Shown here in pieces: positions 44,622 to 54,716 of a stretch of 64,000 nt of DNA (its first letter is position 1; each line of letters starts with the position of its first letter). The stretch covers positions 10,431,878 to 10,495,877 of the forward strand of contig CM061139.1 of the NCBI GenBank assembly GCA_030789695.1, read 5' to 3'. This stretch comes from Scilla litardierei. Taxonomy: Eukaryota > Streptophyta > Magnoliopsida > Asparagales > Asparagaceae. The notes beneath the pieces are model-generated. The model did no database searches. It was given only the letters and a program-made list of their open reading frames with translations, and was not told where the DNA came from. Position numbers and translations under genes: made by a program.

Positions 44622-46234
44622 CTATTTCATGAGATGATGTTAAAAATTAAATTTCTTATTATAGCATATTTTGAAGATTATTTTATGTGATAATATAATC
44701 GTAGAAAGGATTTAAAAATGTTTTAATGAATTTAAATACACGGTTTATATTAAAAATTATTTTATGATTTTTATGAAACCGACATTTTATTAGATAAAAT
44801 GTTTTCGTTTTAAAATCTTATTCTTTTTTAAATGTTAAATTTGAGCATTTTAAATTATTTATATGATAGATGTTTAACCTGTATGTTCTTTCTTTAATGA
44901 TACATTGTTTGAACCCTTATATTTATACGATAAAATTAGTTGGTTGTTGTTAATAGACATGATGAATTATTCAATTATTCATGAACCCCTTTAGGTTAGC
45001 CATTAATTCTTTTAAAAAAATTTATAAGATGAATTTTTAAATGTGACATGCTATGTTTTAATGAACACTTATAACATTTAAACCTAATTCCCGATTAGGG
45101 AAGTCCTCTTTAATTAACGTTTATTATTTTAATCGTTTCAATAATAATTCTCTTTTAATGATTACTATTTTAAAATGTTATAAGTGATTTATTAAAATCC
45201 TAATAAAGATTAGGGTAGCACGATGAACGAACAAACCTTATAGTTGATATGGATCTAATAAAAGTTATTGAACAAATCCATAAAATTTCGAATTTTAAGG
45301 ATCCACTAGTTGATAATGATTAACTAGTATTAATAAAAGCCCTTTTAGTTGATGGACGAACATAAGATTGAGAAGTCTTCTTCATTGGATCATGATGTGG
45401 GTCAATGTGCTTGGCTAAGTTTGCTGGATCACCCTAGTTAGACTATGGGTTAAGTGGTCTAGCTTATTCAATTCTCTGGCCGCGTCCGCTAGACCTCAAG
45501 GATTCGAATCATGACTGTGTAAGTCCATCGACTTTACCTAAGTCAAATACGATAATAATCTTGTTCAAGATAAATCGTAACCCTCCTTGTTTTAGGAGTT
45601 GGTAACTGTAGGACCCATATTCCAGTTGTTGAGCTACACTTAAGCTGTGAAATGGCAATCTTATAGAAACCGACTTCTTAAATACATCTGACGAGATCTT
45701 GACTTGACCCAACCGTCGTGGCATGAATACACTGAGCGCCGGTGTAAGTTGAGCCAATGATGTAGTCTAGACTTAAACCCAAACCGTCGTGTCCTAAATA
45801 CACCGAGCGCCAGTGTAATTTGAGCCATTGATGTAAGTTTAGTCTTGACCCGAACTGACGTGTCGTGAATACACCGAGCGACGACATAAGTCAGGCTAGA
45901 CACGAAAACAAGGGTCTGACTAGGCTAGTCGTTGTGATTCGGATGAGCACACTCATGATCATAAATGACTATGGGTTAAACTTATAAGGAATCATATTTT
46001 AAATGATTGATGAAGAGTTCGTCTACCGACTACAGAGTCGGACAACTTGTTGAGCTATACTCAAGGTTGTCAGACTCGGGGTAGTCGGATCCCTCTCCCA
46101 CAAATATTTTAATATAATAAATTGTTTATTATTGTGGATTTAATTTTTAAAATTAGTGGGAGAATATATTTTAATAAAACCCATTTAAACTGTACAACAA
46201 CCATATGCTAATTAAATATCTATTTAAATGCAGA
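44622..46234 (+). mobile_element. Leader of a decayed copia element related to the LARDs
   Basis: It follows the LARD-2 leader (34150-35830), for example 'gacatgctatgttttaat', 'aacctaattcc' and 'cctaataaagattaggg'. It contains the hairpin series (45623-45649, 45928-45969, 46026-46088) and three ~70-bp tandem repeats at about 45700-45890 ('cgtcgtg', 'aatacac(c/t)gagcg'). It is non-coding and ends at a gag ATG. Confidence 0.8.
45620..46090 (+). other. Hairpin series in the decayed copia leader
   Basis: 45928-45969: GTCGTTGTGAT/ATCATAAATGAC around ATGAG-CACA-CTCAT. 46026-46088: CCGACTAC/GTAGTCGG, AGTC/GACT, GACAAC/GTTGTC and TTGAG/CTCAA nested around a 5-base loop. 45623-45647: CAG/CTG around TTGAG. 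The same positions in LARD-2 pair with different bases. Confidence 0.7.
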
Positions 46235-47020
46235 ATGGAGTCAGGTCTGAAGTACATGATTGAAAAGAATGTGTTAGATGAGACTAACTATAAAGATTGG
46301 CTAAGGAATATTAAGTTAGTCCTATCACTAGCTGGGATAGGATACATGCTGCTCGAGGATGCTCCGGACAAGCCTGACTAAGATGCAACCCACGAAGAGA
46401 AGGAAGTCTATAAGCAGTACCAGAGGGATGCCGAGAAGGCCAGGTGCCTTACTCTGGCTTCAATGAACAACGACCTGCAAAGGAAGCACGAACATTTGGA
46501 TGTTCAAAGTAGGCTTCTGAATGTAGAGGAGTTGTATGGCAAGCGGTCAAGAGCTACCAGATTTGAAGCCACGAGAAACCTCTGGGGAGCTAAGATGGAG
46601 AAGGGCCCCGTGCAAGATCATGTCATAAAAATGATTGGGTACGTGGAAGACGCTGCCAAGTTGGGTTTTGTCCTCGACAATGAGATGGCAGTGGACATCA
46701 TCCTAAAATATTTAACCCCACACTTCAAATAATTCATTATTGGCTTCATCATGAACAGTATTGAAACAGATCTTCCTGGTCTCCTCAACATGCTTAGGCA
46801 GTTTGAGGAGATCGAAAAGAAACCGACTGTGTTGGTTGTTAGCTCTGCTTCTTCAGACTAGCCAAAAGGCAAAGGTAAGAAGAGGCAGGTCCCACAACCA
46901 GCTAAAGTGAAGAAGGGGAAGAAAGACAAAGGGGGCTCCATCGAAATCTGAATGCTTTCACTGCCACAAGATAGGCCACTGAAAGAGGAACTGCAAGGTG
47001 TACCTTTCAGAAAAGAAAAA
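46235..47020 (+). pseudogene. Copia Gag remnant
   Basis: From the ATG at 46235 ('MESGLKYMIEKNVLDETNYK', then 'DWLRNIKLVLSLAGIGYML') through a UBN2-type Gag ('ATRNLWGAKM', 'GLLNMLRQFEEIEKK'-like) to a zinc knuckle CFHCHKIGH-x-KRNC at about 46950-46993. It carries stops at about 46379, 46730, 46859 and inside the knuckle (TGA for Trp), and a frameshift near 46930. It encoded the capsid protein of the element related to LARD-1 and LARD-2. Confidence 0.83.
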
Positions 47021-47854
47021 GGGGCATACTGATGCATCTACCTCATGTACAAAAAATTCTTTTTTAATAAAGCATAAAATTTCCATAAATGCTTTGTTAC
47101 ATGTTATGAGATACTAAGACATCTGTGTATTGTATACTGGTGGCTGATAGCGAAGCAGAGGATGGAAGAAGTTCCATGGACGGTCGACATCGGAATGATT
47201 GTTGCTGATGGGACCGTATAAGGACTTCGGAAGATATGAAGATGAAGTGATTGATATTTTTCTTATTTTGAATAAAATGTATCGATGCTTGGTTTAAAAC
47301 AATGATTGAGTGTTAATCACTTAAAGTTTATATTTTGATAAACAAGTCTGATTCATTTTAATGAATCCATTGTTTAATAATATCTTGAAAATGTGCTTTG
47401 ATCAAATTGCGATTTATTGTGAATGGCTGATTGTTGTGGATAAGACTGTCTATGTTGGTGTCCAAAAATTCTTGAGTTGTCATCCAGAGCTTCTGACTCA
47501 ATTTGATTGTTTTGGAGTTGACGATATATTATAGCCAATCAATAATTACATGTAGGTTTAAGGAGCGTATAATTGGATATGATCCAAATTATAAGCAAGT
47601 TAAGATTAATTCTTAATTAAACTACATTTGATTATTGAAAAAAAGGATTAAATGTAGTAAAAGGAAAGTGCAGTGTAGGATGTTTGACTGAGTAAGTCAG
47701 CATCAAGACTCCTATAAACAGGTCTTGATATGACTCATTCGTTAACCAACCTTACACTGGTATATTCCTATTCAGCACTTATGAACTGGTTATACTTAAT
47801 AAATAGTCTAAATATGATTTAGATACTTAAGCAAAAGTATTTAACCAGATAGTT
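47021..47854 (+). other. Remaining sequence of the decayed copia element, pol deleted
   Basis: AT-rich. A scrap around 47120-47230 may derive from the protease region, but no clear motif remains. The rest of pol is absent. TAGTT (47850-47854) is the candidate target duplication of the SIRE-1 insertion. Confidence 0.5.
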
Positions 47855-48615
47855 TGTAATGCCCTACAAGCTACTGCACAAGTACTAGAGGGGGGGGGGG
47901 GGGGGTGAATAGTACTTTAAAAATAACAAAGAGTATAATTCCAAATTATAGTGCAAACAACTACCAAATCAATTTGCGGAAGCTTAAATCGAATGACAAC
48001 AACAAAATTAACAATGCAAACAAATGATGTTAATGGGTTCGGATCCACCCAAGTCTCCCCGACTTGTTCCCGGTGATCCTACGTCCCAACCACACGGATC
48101 CCCTCCGGATACTTAGGTTAGAAACCCTAACCCAAGATTTCCACTATGAATATCTTGTGAAAAACCTTCACAAGATCAAATCATACATGCAATGACAATA
48201 GTGAATCCCACAACCCGGGATCACAACCTTCTCTCACAACCGAGAGAATCAACAAGCTATATAAATGAGTTTATATAGAAATAAACAATCTTACCACAAA
48301 ATCCTATACCTTGAGTTTTTCTTACCCAATAGGTGAAAGGAAGGATTTGAGGAAGATGAAGTCACCAAGACCTAGCACCAAGGAAATGACCAGCAATAGG
48401 TGCCTAGGAGAGATTTGGAGACTTGATTCAAGCTAGAGCTTGAAGGGCTCACCAAGAACAAGCTTCTCTCAATATGGATTTTAGATCTAGAAAGTGAGAG
48501 AATGGGTTTCTTGTGAGGAAGAGAGCTTTGGAAATGAGTGAGAATGGCTATCTCTTTCTATCTCAATGAATCTCTTAATGGTAGCTCTAACCTAGATAGA
48601 AATGACCTAGGTTCG

Positions 48616-48623
48616 TATTTATA
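48616..48623 (-). promoter_or_regulatory. TATA box, SIRE-1 LTR
   Basis: The minus strand reads CCCTATAAATACG just downstream of the palindromic array. The identical box is at 55473-55480 in SIRE-2. Confidence 0.78.
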
Positions 48624-48675
48624 GGGTCCCATAAAAACAAGTTAGGTCAATTTCCAACGGATAGAAATCTGAGGC

Positions 48676-49215
48676 AACTAGTCGGTCAAAGAACAACCAC
48701 TGACCGACTAGTTCATCAACTAGTCGGTCAGTCAAACAACATGGACCGACTAAGAGAGGAACTGAGAAGAGATAGAAATTCAGACCTAGAAATCTAGTCG
48801 GTCCAAGAAGACATTCTGACCGACTAGTTTCACAACTAGTCGGTCAGTCAGTGAACGTAGACCGACTAAGAGGCAAAATGAAATAGTCTGAATACAAATT
48901 GACTTAGTCGGTCCAAGAACAAAAGTTGACCGACTAGATTGTCAACTAGTCGGTCACCAAACGTTCTTAGACTGACTAACGATAAACAGTAGCTTAGGAG
49001 AAATTTAGTATGAACAGTAAGTCACAACTAGTCGGTCAAAGAAGCATCACTGACCGAATAGTTCACAAACTAGTCGGTCGGTGAGTCAACGTAGACCGAC
49101 TAACTGTAAACAGTACTGAACAAGAAATTAAGGAAGCAAACTAGTCGGTCCAAGAAGCTTTGCTGACCGACTAGATCACCATCTAGTCGGTCAGTACTTC
49201 TTCTTGTACCAACTA
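48676..49215 (-). repeat. Palindromic AGTCGGTC array, SIRE-1 U3
   Basis: Five units at intervals of about 110-120 bases. Each holds CTAGTCGGTC and GACCGACTAG separated by about 15-20 variable bases, twice. The cores are nearly invariant while spacers vary. Confidence 0.92.
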
Positions 49216-49615
49216 ACATGCACAAACAAGTCCGAATCGAAGCGCGACGCTTCGAGGAAGTTAGAATGAACTTGTACTAGGATCCTAGAGCTACGATATG
49301 AGCGTTATGAAGATAGAAACGTAAGATATACTCAAGGCTTAACATTCTATAGATCGAAGCTTAAAAGACTATAAATAAACCTTAAAGAACGGTCTTCGAA
49401 AGCTTCGATTAAATCTTCATGACTTCCAAAACGGCGCAAGAGCTTCAACGAAGCTTTAGGCATGAATACGAGCTTTGAGAAGTGTTGAGATGTCGCTTTG
49501 TTGTTCTCGTGAATTTGACGACGATCTCCAATACTGCGCTCACAAATTGTTAGTTCATGGATTATTTATGTTTGCTCATCATCAAAACCAAATCCGGGGA
49601 GTCCAATATTCAACA

Positions 49616-50578
49616 TTCTCCCCCTTTTTGGTGATGACAAACCAACATAAATAATAATCAAAAATAATGATTCAAATGAAAAATACTTACTCCCCCCGCA
49701 TTGATGACACGTTAATTCCAAAATGAATATATATGAATTGCATCAATCAGACGAGTAAGATAAAAAAAGAGAATCGATTTTTGAAATATCGGATTTTGAA
49801 AATCCTTATATATATCTTAACTCCCCCTGAATCTAACATATCAAACTAGATTCTTGGAAATTGAGTTAAATTTTCATTTGCCCTATTTATTATCATTATC
49901 TCTCCCCCTTTGGCATTATCCCAAAAATGGGGGGCATACAACGACAACAACTAGGAAATGGAAAATCCAACATCGGGAGTCATAGACAATGACGATGGAA
50001 CTAATTGACACCAAGGGAAAAGTGATGAAATCAAATCAAGGTGTGCCAAATTTTCCATTATCAAAAAGCGATAATCAAAATCATCAAAAATACCAAACAA
50101 TTTTTCATTTCTTGAATAAAGAAACATACTCTTCAATATTCAATATTCTTGGTTAAATTGGTGCATGGAAAACAATTCTATACAATTATAGAATTTCAAT
50201 CTATGTAACCAAGTTTTTCAATCGTCGAGCGAAGATTTCACATAGCATGGACATTGAATGAGAATTAATGTGCACGACGAAGAAAAACAAAGTGAACATC
50301 GATGTATATATATATATATATATCGAAATATCATGAGTACATCCAAAAAGATATCACATCAAGGACATCGAATACAACATACCATGGATATAAACATCAA
50401 AAGATACAATATCAACATCAGAACACCATCATCAACATCCAACAAAAAATACAACACATACACCGACATCCAACATATCAAAATACAACAAATCAACACC
50501 CAAACTCCATCCTAACCCAAAACACTCTCAATAAGATGCATCATCCAATGAGCAGTGGAGAGTCCTCGAAACTGACGA
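49616..50578 (-). other. SIRE-1 spacer between extra ORF and 3' LTR, with polypurine tracts
   Basis: The proper polypurine tract on the minus strand (AAAAAGGGGGAGAA) abuts the LTR at 49616-49630. Further GGGGGAG runs lie at about 49692, 49824 and 49903. A (TA)n microsatellite is at about 50305-50324. No gene is seen. Confidence 0.7.
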
Positions 50579-52258
50579 TCACGAGGAAGTGGCTGGATCT
50601 GCAGTCTCCGTGGGTCCAGTCGACGGAGTGGACTCAGGCTCTGCAGGAAGGAGAGGCGTGTCAACAGACGGGATCGTCGGGGCAGGTGTGGAAACGATGA
50701 CGGGCTCAACAGCTGGGGTCTCAATAGGAGTAACAGCAGGTAAGATAGGAGCAGGCTCGTCAACAGGATCAGCAGCAGCCTCAGAAGTCTGAACTACTGA
50801 TGCAGAAGTCTCTGGAGCACCGGAAGTGGTGCCAACTCTAGGAGCAGAAGTGGTAGCAGCAGCAACAGCAGTGGCCTCATCGCCACGAGCCAAGGAAGTG
50901 ACAAGATCGTCAATATCCTCATCGTCCATCTCATCGGCCTCAGAAACTGAAGGAGGAAGATCAATGCCCATCATACGAGCCATACGGCAGACGACCTCCT
51001 CGGTACGAGCCAAACGCGACTCGTGCCGACGAAGAAGGCGTATGACATCATCTAATGTGGCAGGAGGAGTGGGGGCTGCAGCAGCTGAGGGAGTGGCCTG
51101 GGAAGCAGATGTGGTCGACCTCTGCACGTGACGAAGCGCCGCAAGAGATTTCTTAACGGCCGTCGCGTTTAGAGGAGGACCCAAAGGACGCTCATCGTCA
51201 GGAGGGAGAGGGACATGGAAATGACGGAAAACCAGGGTCAACAGACACGGGTAAAGGATATGCGCAGATTTATTGGTCTTGCGAATACACTCGAAAGAGT
51301 CCATCTTATCGAGTATAACGCGAGCCCAATTAATCTCGCAACCCAAGAAAAGAGCGTAAATCAGCTTAAGAAACGGCTGGGATGGCAGAGAAGATGAGCC
51401 GTACTTGGGAAGCAAGCACGACTTCAGAATGAGATTTAGCACCCATGCATTAGGTTTGAACGACTTCGAAGGAACACCAATGAGGGCAGGAGGGATCACA
51501 TGGAAGATATCTGAAAGAACGGACTGATCCAAGGAAGAGATATCATCAACAGAAATATCCGACGGAAGGAGACCGGACGACGAACAACCAAGTACCTCCC
51601 CCAAGATTTCTGCCGTGAGAACTATAGGAGTTCCCAAGACAGTAGTCTCGATGGAGTGACTCTCATCGTACAGGCCCCGAACACGATTGGCGTAGAATAA
51701 TTTGACCAGGCGAGGATATGGTCTGGGGTTCGCCTTGGGGTCATAGCGAAGATAATCCAATAGGCCACTATAGGAGAGAAGATCAGCAAGGTCGAGAAAA
51801 TCAGAAAACTGAACGTAATGCTCTAACAGCAATGGGCAGTGCTCTATACGGTTGTACGCTGCGAGACACTGAGGGTCATCGCGGCACAACGATATGTCTA
51901 CACCGCCGACTGGCATAGGAGCTTTACCCTTAGCCTTACGGGTCTTCGGAGGAGGTGGAGTAGGAGCTTTCTCGGGATGTTCAGGAGTGTATTCCTCATC
52001 GGTATTATCCTCGGAAACACTACCGGAACGCTCACCGGGAGGAGAGGTGGTACGGAGCTTTTTAGGCTTAGGCTTGGGCTTGGACGATTGGCCGGCAGGT
52101 TTAGGCTTGGACGTCCTCTTCCTCTTCAACGGAGTTGAAGACGAAGAGGGGGGTCGAGTGGTCTTGGCCCTACGTTTGGGAGGGGTCGAAGCGGTAGCAC
52201 CCTCTACGGTTATAGGGGATGCCCCAGAAGATGAAATCGGGATCCTCGTTCGTGCCAT
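50579..52258 (-). CDS. SIRE-1 extra ORF (env position; 'putative plant transposon protein' domain)
   Basis: I chose the ATG at 52258 (MARTRIPISSSGASP), as in SIRE-2, over the longer open frame; it gives 559 residues. Residues ~1-120 are a basic Ser/Pro/Lys-rich region. From ~125 comes the conserved domain ('MPVGGVDISLCRDDPQCLAA', 'YSGLLDYLRYDPKANPRPYP', 'LVKLFYANRVRG', 'FKPNAWVLNLILKSCLLP'), known from plant transposon proteins of unknown function. A helical segment follows ('RRHESRLARTEEVVCRMARM') with an acidic patch, then an Ala/Thr/Pro-rich tail. No signal peptide or clear membrane anchor is seen, so a true envelope role is doubtful. It lies between pol and the 3' LTR, where SIRE elements carry an extra gene. 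Its frame is undamaged. Confidence 0.82.
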   Translation of the reverse strand: MARTRIPISSSGASPITVEGATASTPPKRRAKTTRPPSSSSTPLKRKRTSKPKPAGQSSKPKPKPKKLRTTSPPGERSGSVSEDNTDEEYTPEHPEKAPTPPPPKTRKAKGKAPMPVGGVDISLCRDDPQCLAAYNRIEHCPLLLEHYVQFSDFLDLADLLSYSGLLDYLRYDPKANPRPYPRLVKLFYANRVRGLYDESHSIETTVLGTPIVLTAEILGEVLGCSSSGLLPSDISVDDISSLDQSVLSDIFHVIPPALIGVPSKSFKPNAWVLNLILKSCLLPKYGSSSLPSQPFLKLIYALFLGCEINWARVILDKMDSFECIRKTNKSAHILYPCLLTLVFRHFHVPLPPDDERPLGPPLNATAVKKSLAALRHVQRSTTSASQATPSAAAAPTPPATLDDVIRLLRRHESRLARTEEVVCRMARMMGIDLPPSVSEADEMDDEDIDDLVTSLARGDEATAVAAATTSAPRVGTTSGAPETSASVVQTSEAAADPVDEPAPILPAVTPIETPAVEPVIVSTPAPTIPSVDTPLLPAEPESTPSTGPTETADPATSS

Positions 52259-52328
52259 GATCTCGGCACAACGAGTACAATCAAACGATGACGGTAAGAT
52301 CGAACACCCTAGCTCAAACCCTAGAATC

Positions 52329-52440
52329 CTACAACAAACCCTAAGATAGAAAAACCGAAACCCTAGAACCCTAGGAAGTGAAAACACGATATAGATCAAA
52401 CCCTAGGAATGGAAAACGAGATCTAGGAGGGAGGTTATAC
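52329..52440 (-). other. Candidate 5'UTR intron of the SIRE-1 extra ORF (112 bp)
   Basis: Donor CTCCTAG/GTATAACC at 52440 and acceptor TTGTTGTAG/GATTC at 52329, about 70 bases before the ORF start. SIRE-2 has a 114-bp counterpart with the same boundaries (59210-59323). The sequence between is T-rich, with 'ctagggttt' repeats typical of plant leaders. Confidence 0.5.
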
Positions 52441-52555
52441 CTAGGAGAGAGGGTCGACGGCGAAGGACGACGGGGATGGCCGGAAAGATGGCCGGAGAGA
52501 CGTCGGAAGTCGAAGGGTCTCGAGAGGGGTTTTGAAGTTTTCGACCTGGAGTTGA

Positions 52556-52945
52556 GAATAGACCGACTAAAAAGAAGAGTAGCTGGTTAGAAAGTGATTT
52601 AAGTCGGTCTGGAAGCGAAAAGACGCGTTTGCCCTAACCCACTTAGTCGGTCACAGTTCAAGAACTGACCGACTAGATTACGATCTAGTCGGTCGGTCAA
52701 TGAGCTTGAACCGACTAAGTCGAAACAGAGGCAAACAGGAAATTTTTAGGGCTAGAGTTAATCGGTCGCAGTATACTCACAGACCGACTAGTTTCCAATC
52801 TAGTCGGTCGGTAACTGTACTGTGACCGACTAAGGAAAGAAAATGACAATAGATTGATTAAAGCTTGAACTAGTCGGTCTGAGTTCACTAGCTGACCGAC
52901 TAGATGAGCATCTAGTCGGTTGACTAATGAACTTAAACCGACTAG
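52556..52945 (-). repeat. Palindromic AGTCGGTC array between pol and extra ORF, SIRE-1
   Basis: Three units of the same palindromes as in the LTR U3, followed on the minus strand by a GC-rich leader-like stretch, the candidate intron and the extra ORF. Possible internal promoter. Confidence 0.88.
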
Positions 52946-53187
52946 AAGAGTCCAAAAATTGATAAATGAGTTCTCTTCACAAACCACTTGGATGAAACAT
53001 CCTAACACTCTCATTAGTCATCTAAATTACCCCATAAAACGTCGAAATCTTAAATACGACATACAAATACGAATTCGAGCACAAATTCAAACATATCACA
53101 TAAAATCCCAAAAATTCAATAAATCTAGCATGAACGAAATATCGCGAAATATAATAGCATGCAAGATAATTGAATGAAATATGAATC

Positions 53188-54716
53188 CTATATCTCGGAT
53201 TCACCCATAATCCCCAATTCTCGACGCAACCGCACAAAGGAGTCCTCCTTTAGGGGTTTCGTGAAAATATCGGCGATTTGCTTTTGGGTTTCAACGTACA
53301 CTAAAATGATGTCCTTTTTAGCAACATGATCATCTAAAAAGTGGTGTCGGACATCTATGTGTTTTGATTGGGAATGGTGCACCGGATTCTTTGAAAGACA
53401 GATAGCACTTTGGTTATCCACCATGATAGGGCTAGTATCACAGTGAATACCAAAATCCTTCAGTGTGTGTCTCATCCAAAGAACCTGGGCACAAGCGGCA
53501 CCGACGGCAATATATTCCGCCTCGGTGGTTGAAAGTGATACGGAATTTTGCTTCTTGGAAAACCAAGAGACAAGAGAATTTCCTAGAAAATGGCAAGTGT
53601 CACTAGTACTTTTCCTGTCGGATTTGCATCCCGCATAATCGGCATAACTGTATGAGACTAACTCATACGTGCTAGATTTTGGATAAAGTAATCCAAAATC
53701 AAGTGTATAACTTAGATAACGGAAAATACGTTTTACCGCTACTAAGTGAGACTCCTTAGGTTGAGACTGATAACGAGCACATATGCATACGGAAAACATA
53801 ATATCGGGCCTACTTGCGGTAAGATAGAGTAAACTACCTATCATACCTCGATATAGACGAATGTCTACATCCTTATCGCCCGTATCCTTGTCAAGATGCG
53901 TAGTCGTGCTCATTGGAGTCTTTTTCCCGGAAGCACTCTCCATTCCAAATCGCTTAAGCAACTCCACCGTATACTTCGTTTGGTGGATGAAGATTGCATC
54001 GTTCATTTGGCGAATTTGGAGACCTAAGAAATATTTGAGTTCGCCCATGTGGCTCATCTCAAATTGTTCCTTCATAACATTAGAAAACTCTTCGCAAAGA
54101 GTGAAGTTAGTAGCACCGAAAATGATATCATCAACATAAATTTGAACTAATAAAATATCATTTTTCGCATGCTTAACAAAAACTGTAGAATCGGCTTCGC
54201 CCATTTTAAAATTCAAATCCAAAAGAAAATTCTTTAGGCGATCATACCAAGCTTGAGGAGCTTGTCTCAAACCATAAAGAGCTTTCTTAAGTTTAAAAAC
54301 ATGATTTGGAAATTTTTCATTTATGAAGCCCGGAGGTTGAGAAACGTAAACTTCCTCAACAACATCTCCGTTTAAAAATGCACTTTTAACATCCATTTGA
54401 AATAATTTAAAATTTTTATGGCATGCATAAGACAATAATAGTCTAATTGATTCTAATCTAGCTACCGGAGCGAAGGATTCTTCGAAATCGATACCTTCCT
54501 CTTGTCGATAGCCTTGAGCAACTAACCGAGCTTTGTTCCGGACGACGACTTGGTTTTCGTCGGTTTTGTTCTTGAAGATCCACTTTGTCCCTATGACGGT
54601 GTGGTTCTTCGATGGCAAAGGAACAAGATCCCATACCTCATTCCTCTCGAATTGAATGAGTTCCTCCTCCATGGCAAGGATCCAAGCACCATCTTCGCAA
54701 GCTTCAACTATATTCT
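53188..54716 (-). pseudogene. SIRE-1 Pol, reverse transcriptase and RNase H, cut by SIRE-2
   Basis: An open frame from the SIRE-2 junction to the pol stop. The RT begins '[20 protein letters not shown]', then '[20 protein letters not shown]', '[20 protein letters not shown]' and '[17 protein letters not shown]', with catalytic YVDD intact ('[11 protein letters not shown]'). RNase H follows: '[19 protein letters not shown]', '[18 protein letters not shown]', '[18 protein letters not shown]' and '[10 protein letters not shown]'. Integrase, protease and gag continue beyond the SIRE-2 insertion, outside the window. The break is by insertion, not point mutation. Confidence 0.92.

Larger units (their letters stand above)
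47855..49615 (-). mobile_element. SIRE-1 3' LTR (1.76 kb)
   Basis: On the minus strand it starts TGTTGAATATTGGACTCC (49615) and ends GGGCATTACA (47855). It includes a run of G (about 47889-47905, plus strand) in the 'ggggtgaatagtac' block, the palindromic AGTCGGTC array (48676-49215) and a TATA box (48616-48623). It is close to the SIRE-2 LTR at 54717-56474 along its whole length. Confidence 0.92.

Noticed and set aside
44091..44690. 199-codon frame across the assembly gap
   Set aside because: Consists almost entirely of N; artefact.
47889..47905. G homopolymer as a functional switch
   Set aside because: Runs of G in the 'ggggtgaatag' block occur in several copia LTRs here with variable length; slippage is the simpler explanation.
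50512..52349. Plus-strand frames opposite the SIRE extra ORFs
   Set aside because: Antisense shadows; the minus-strand frame is long, starts the same in both copies and carries a known domain.
50579..52399. Longer start (52399) for the SIRE-1 extra ORF
   Set aside because: The extra residues come from the 5'UTR and candidate intron; SIRE-2 has no such extension and both share the MA(R/K)TRIP start.
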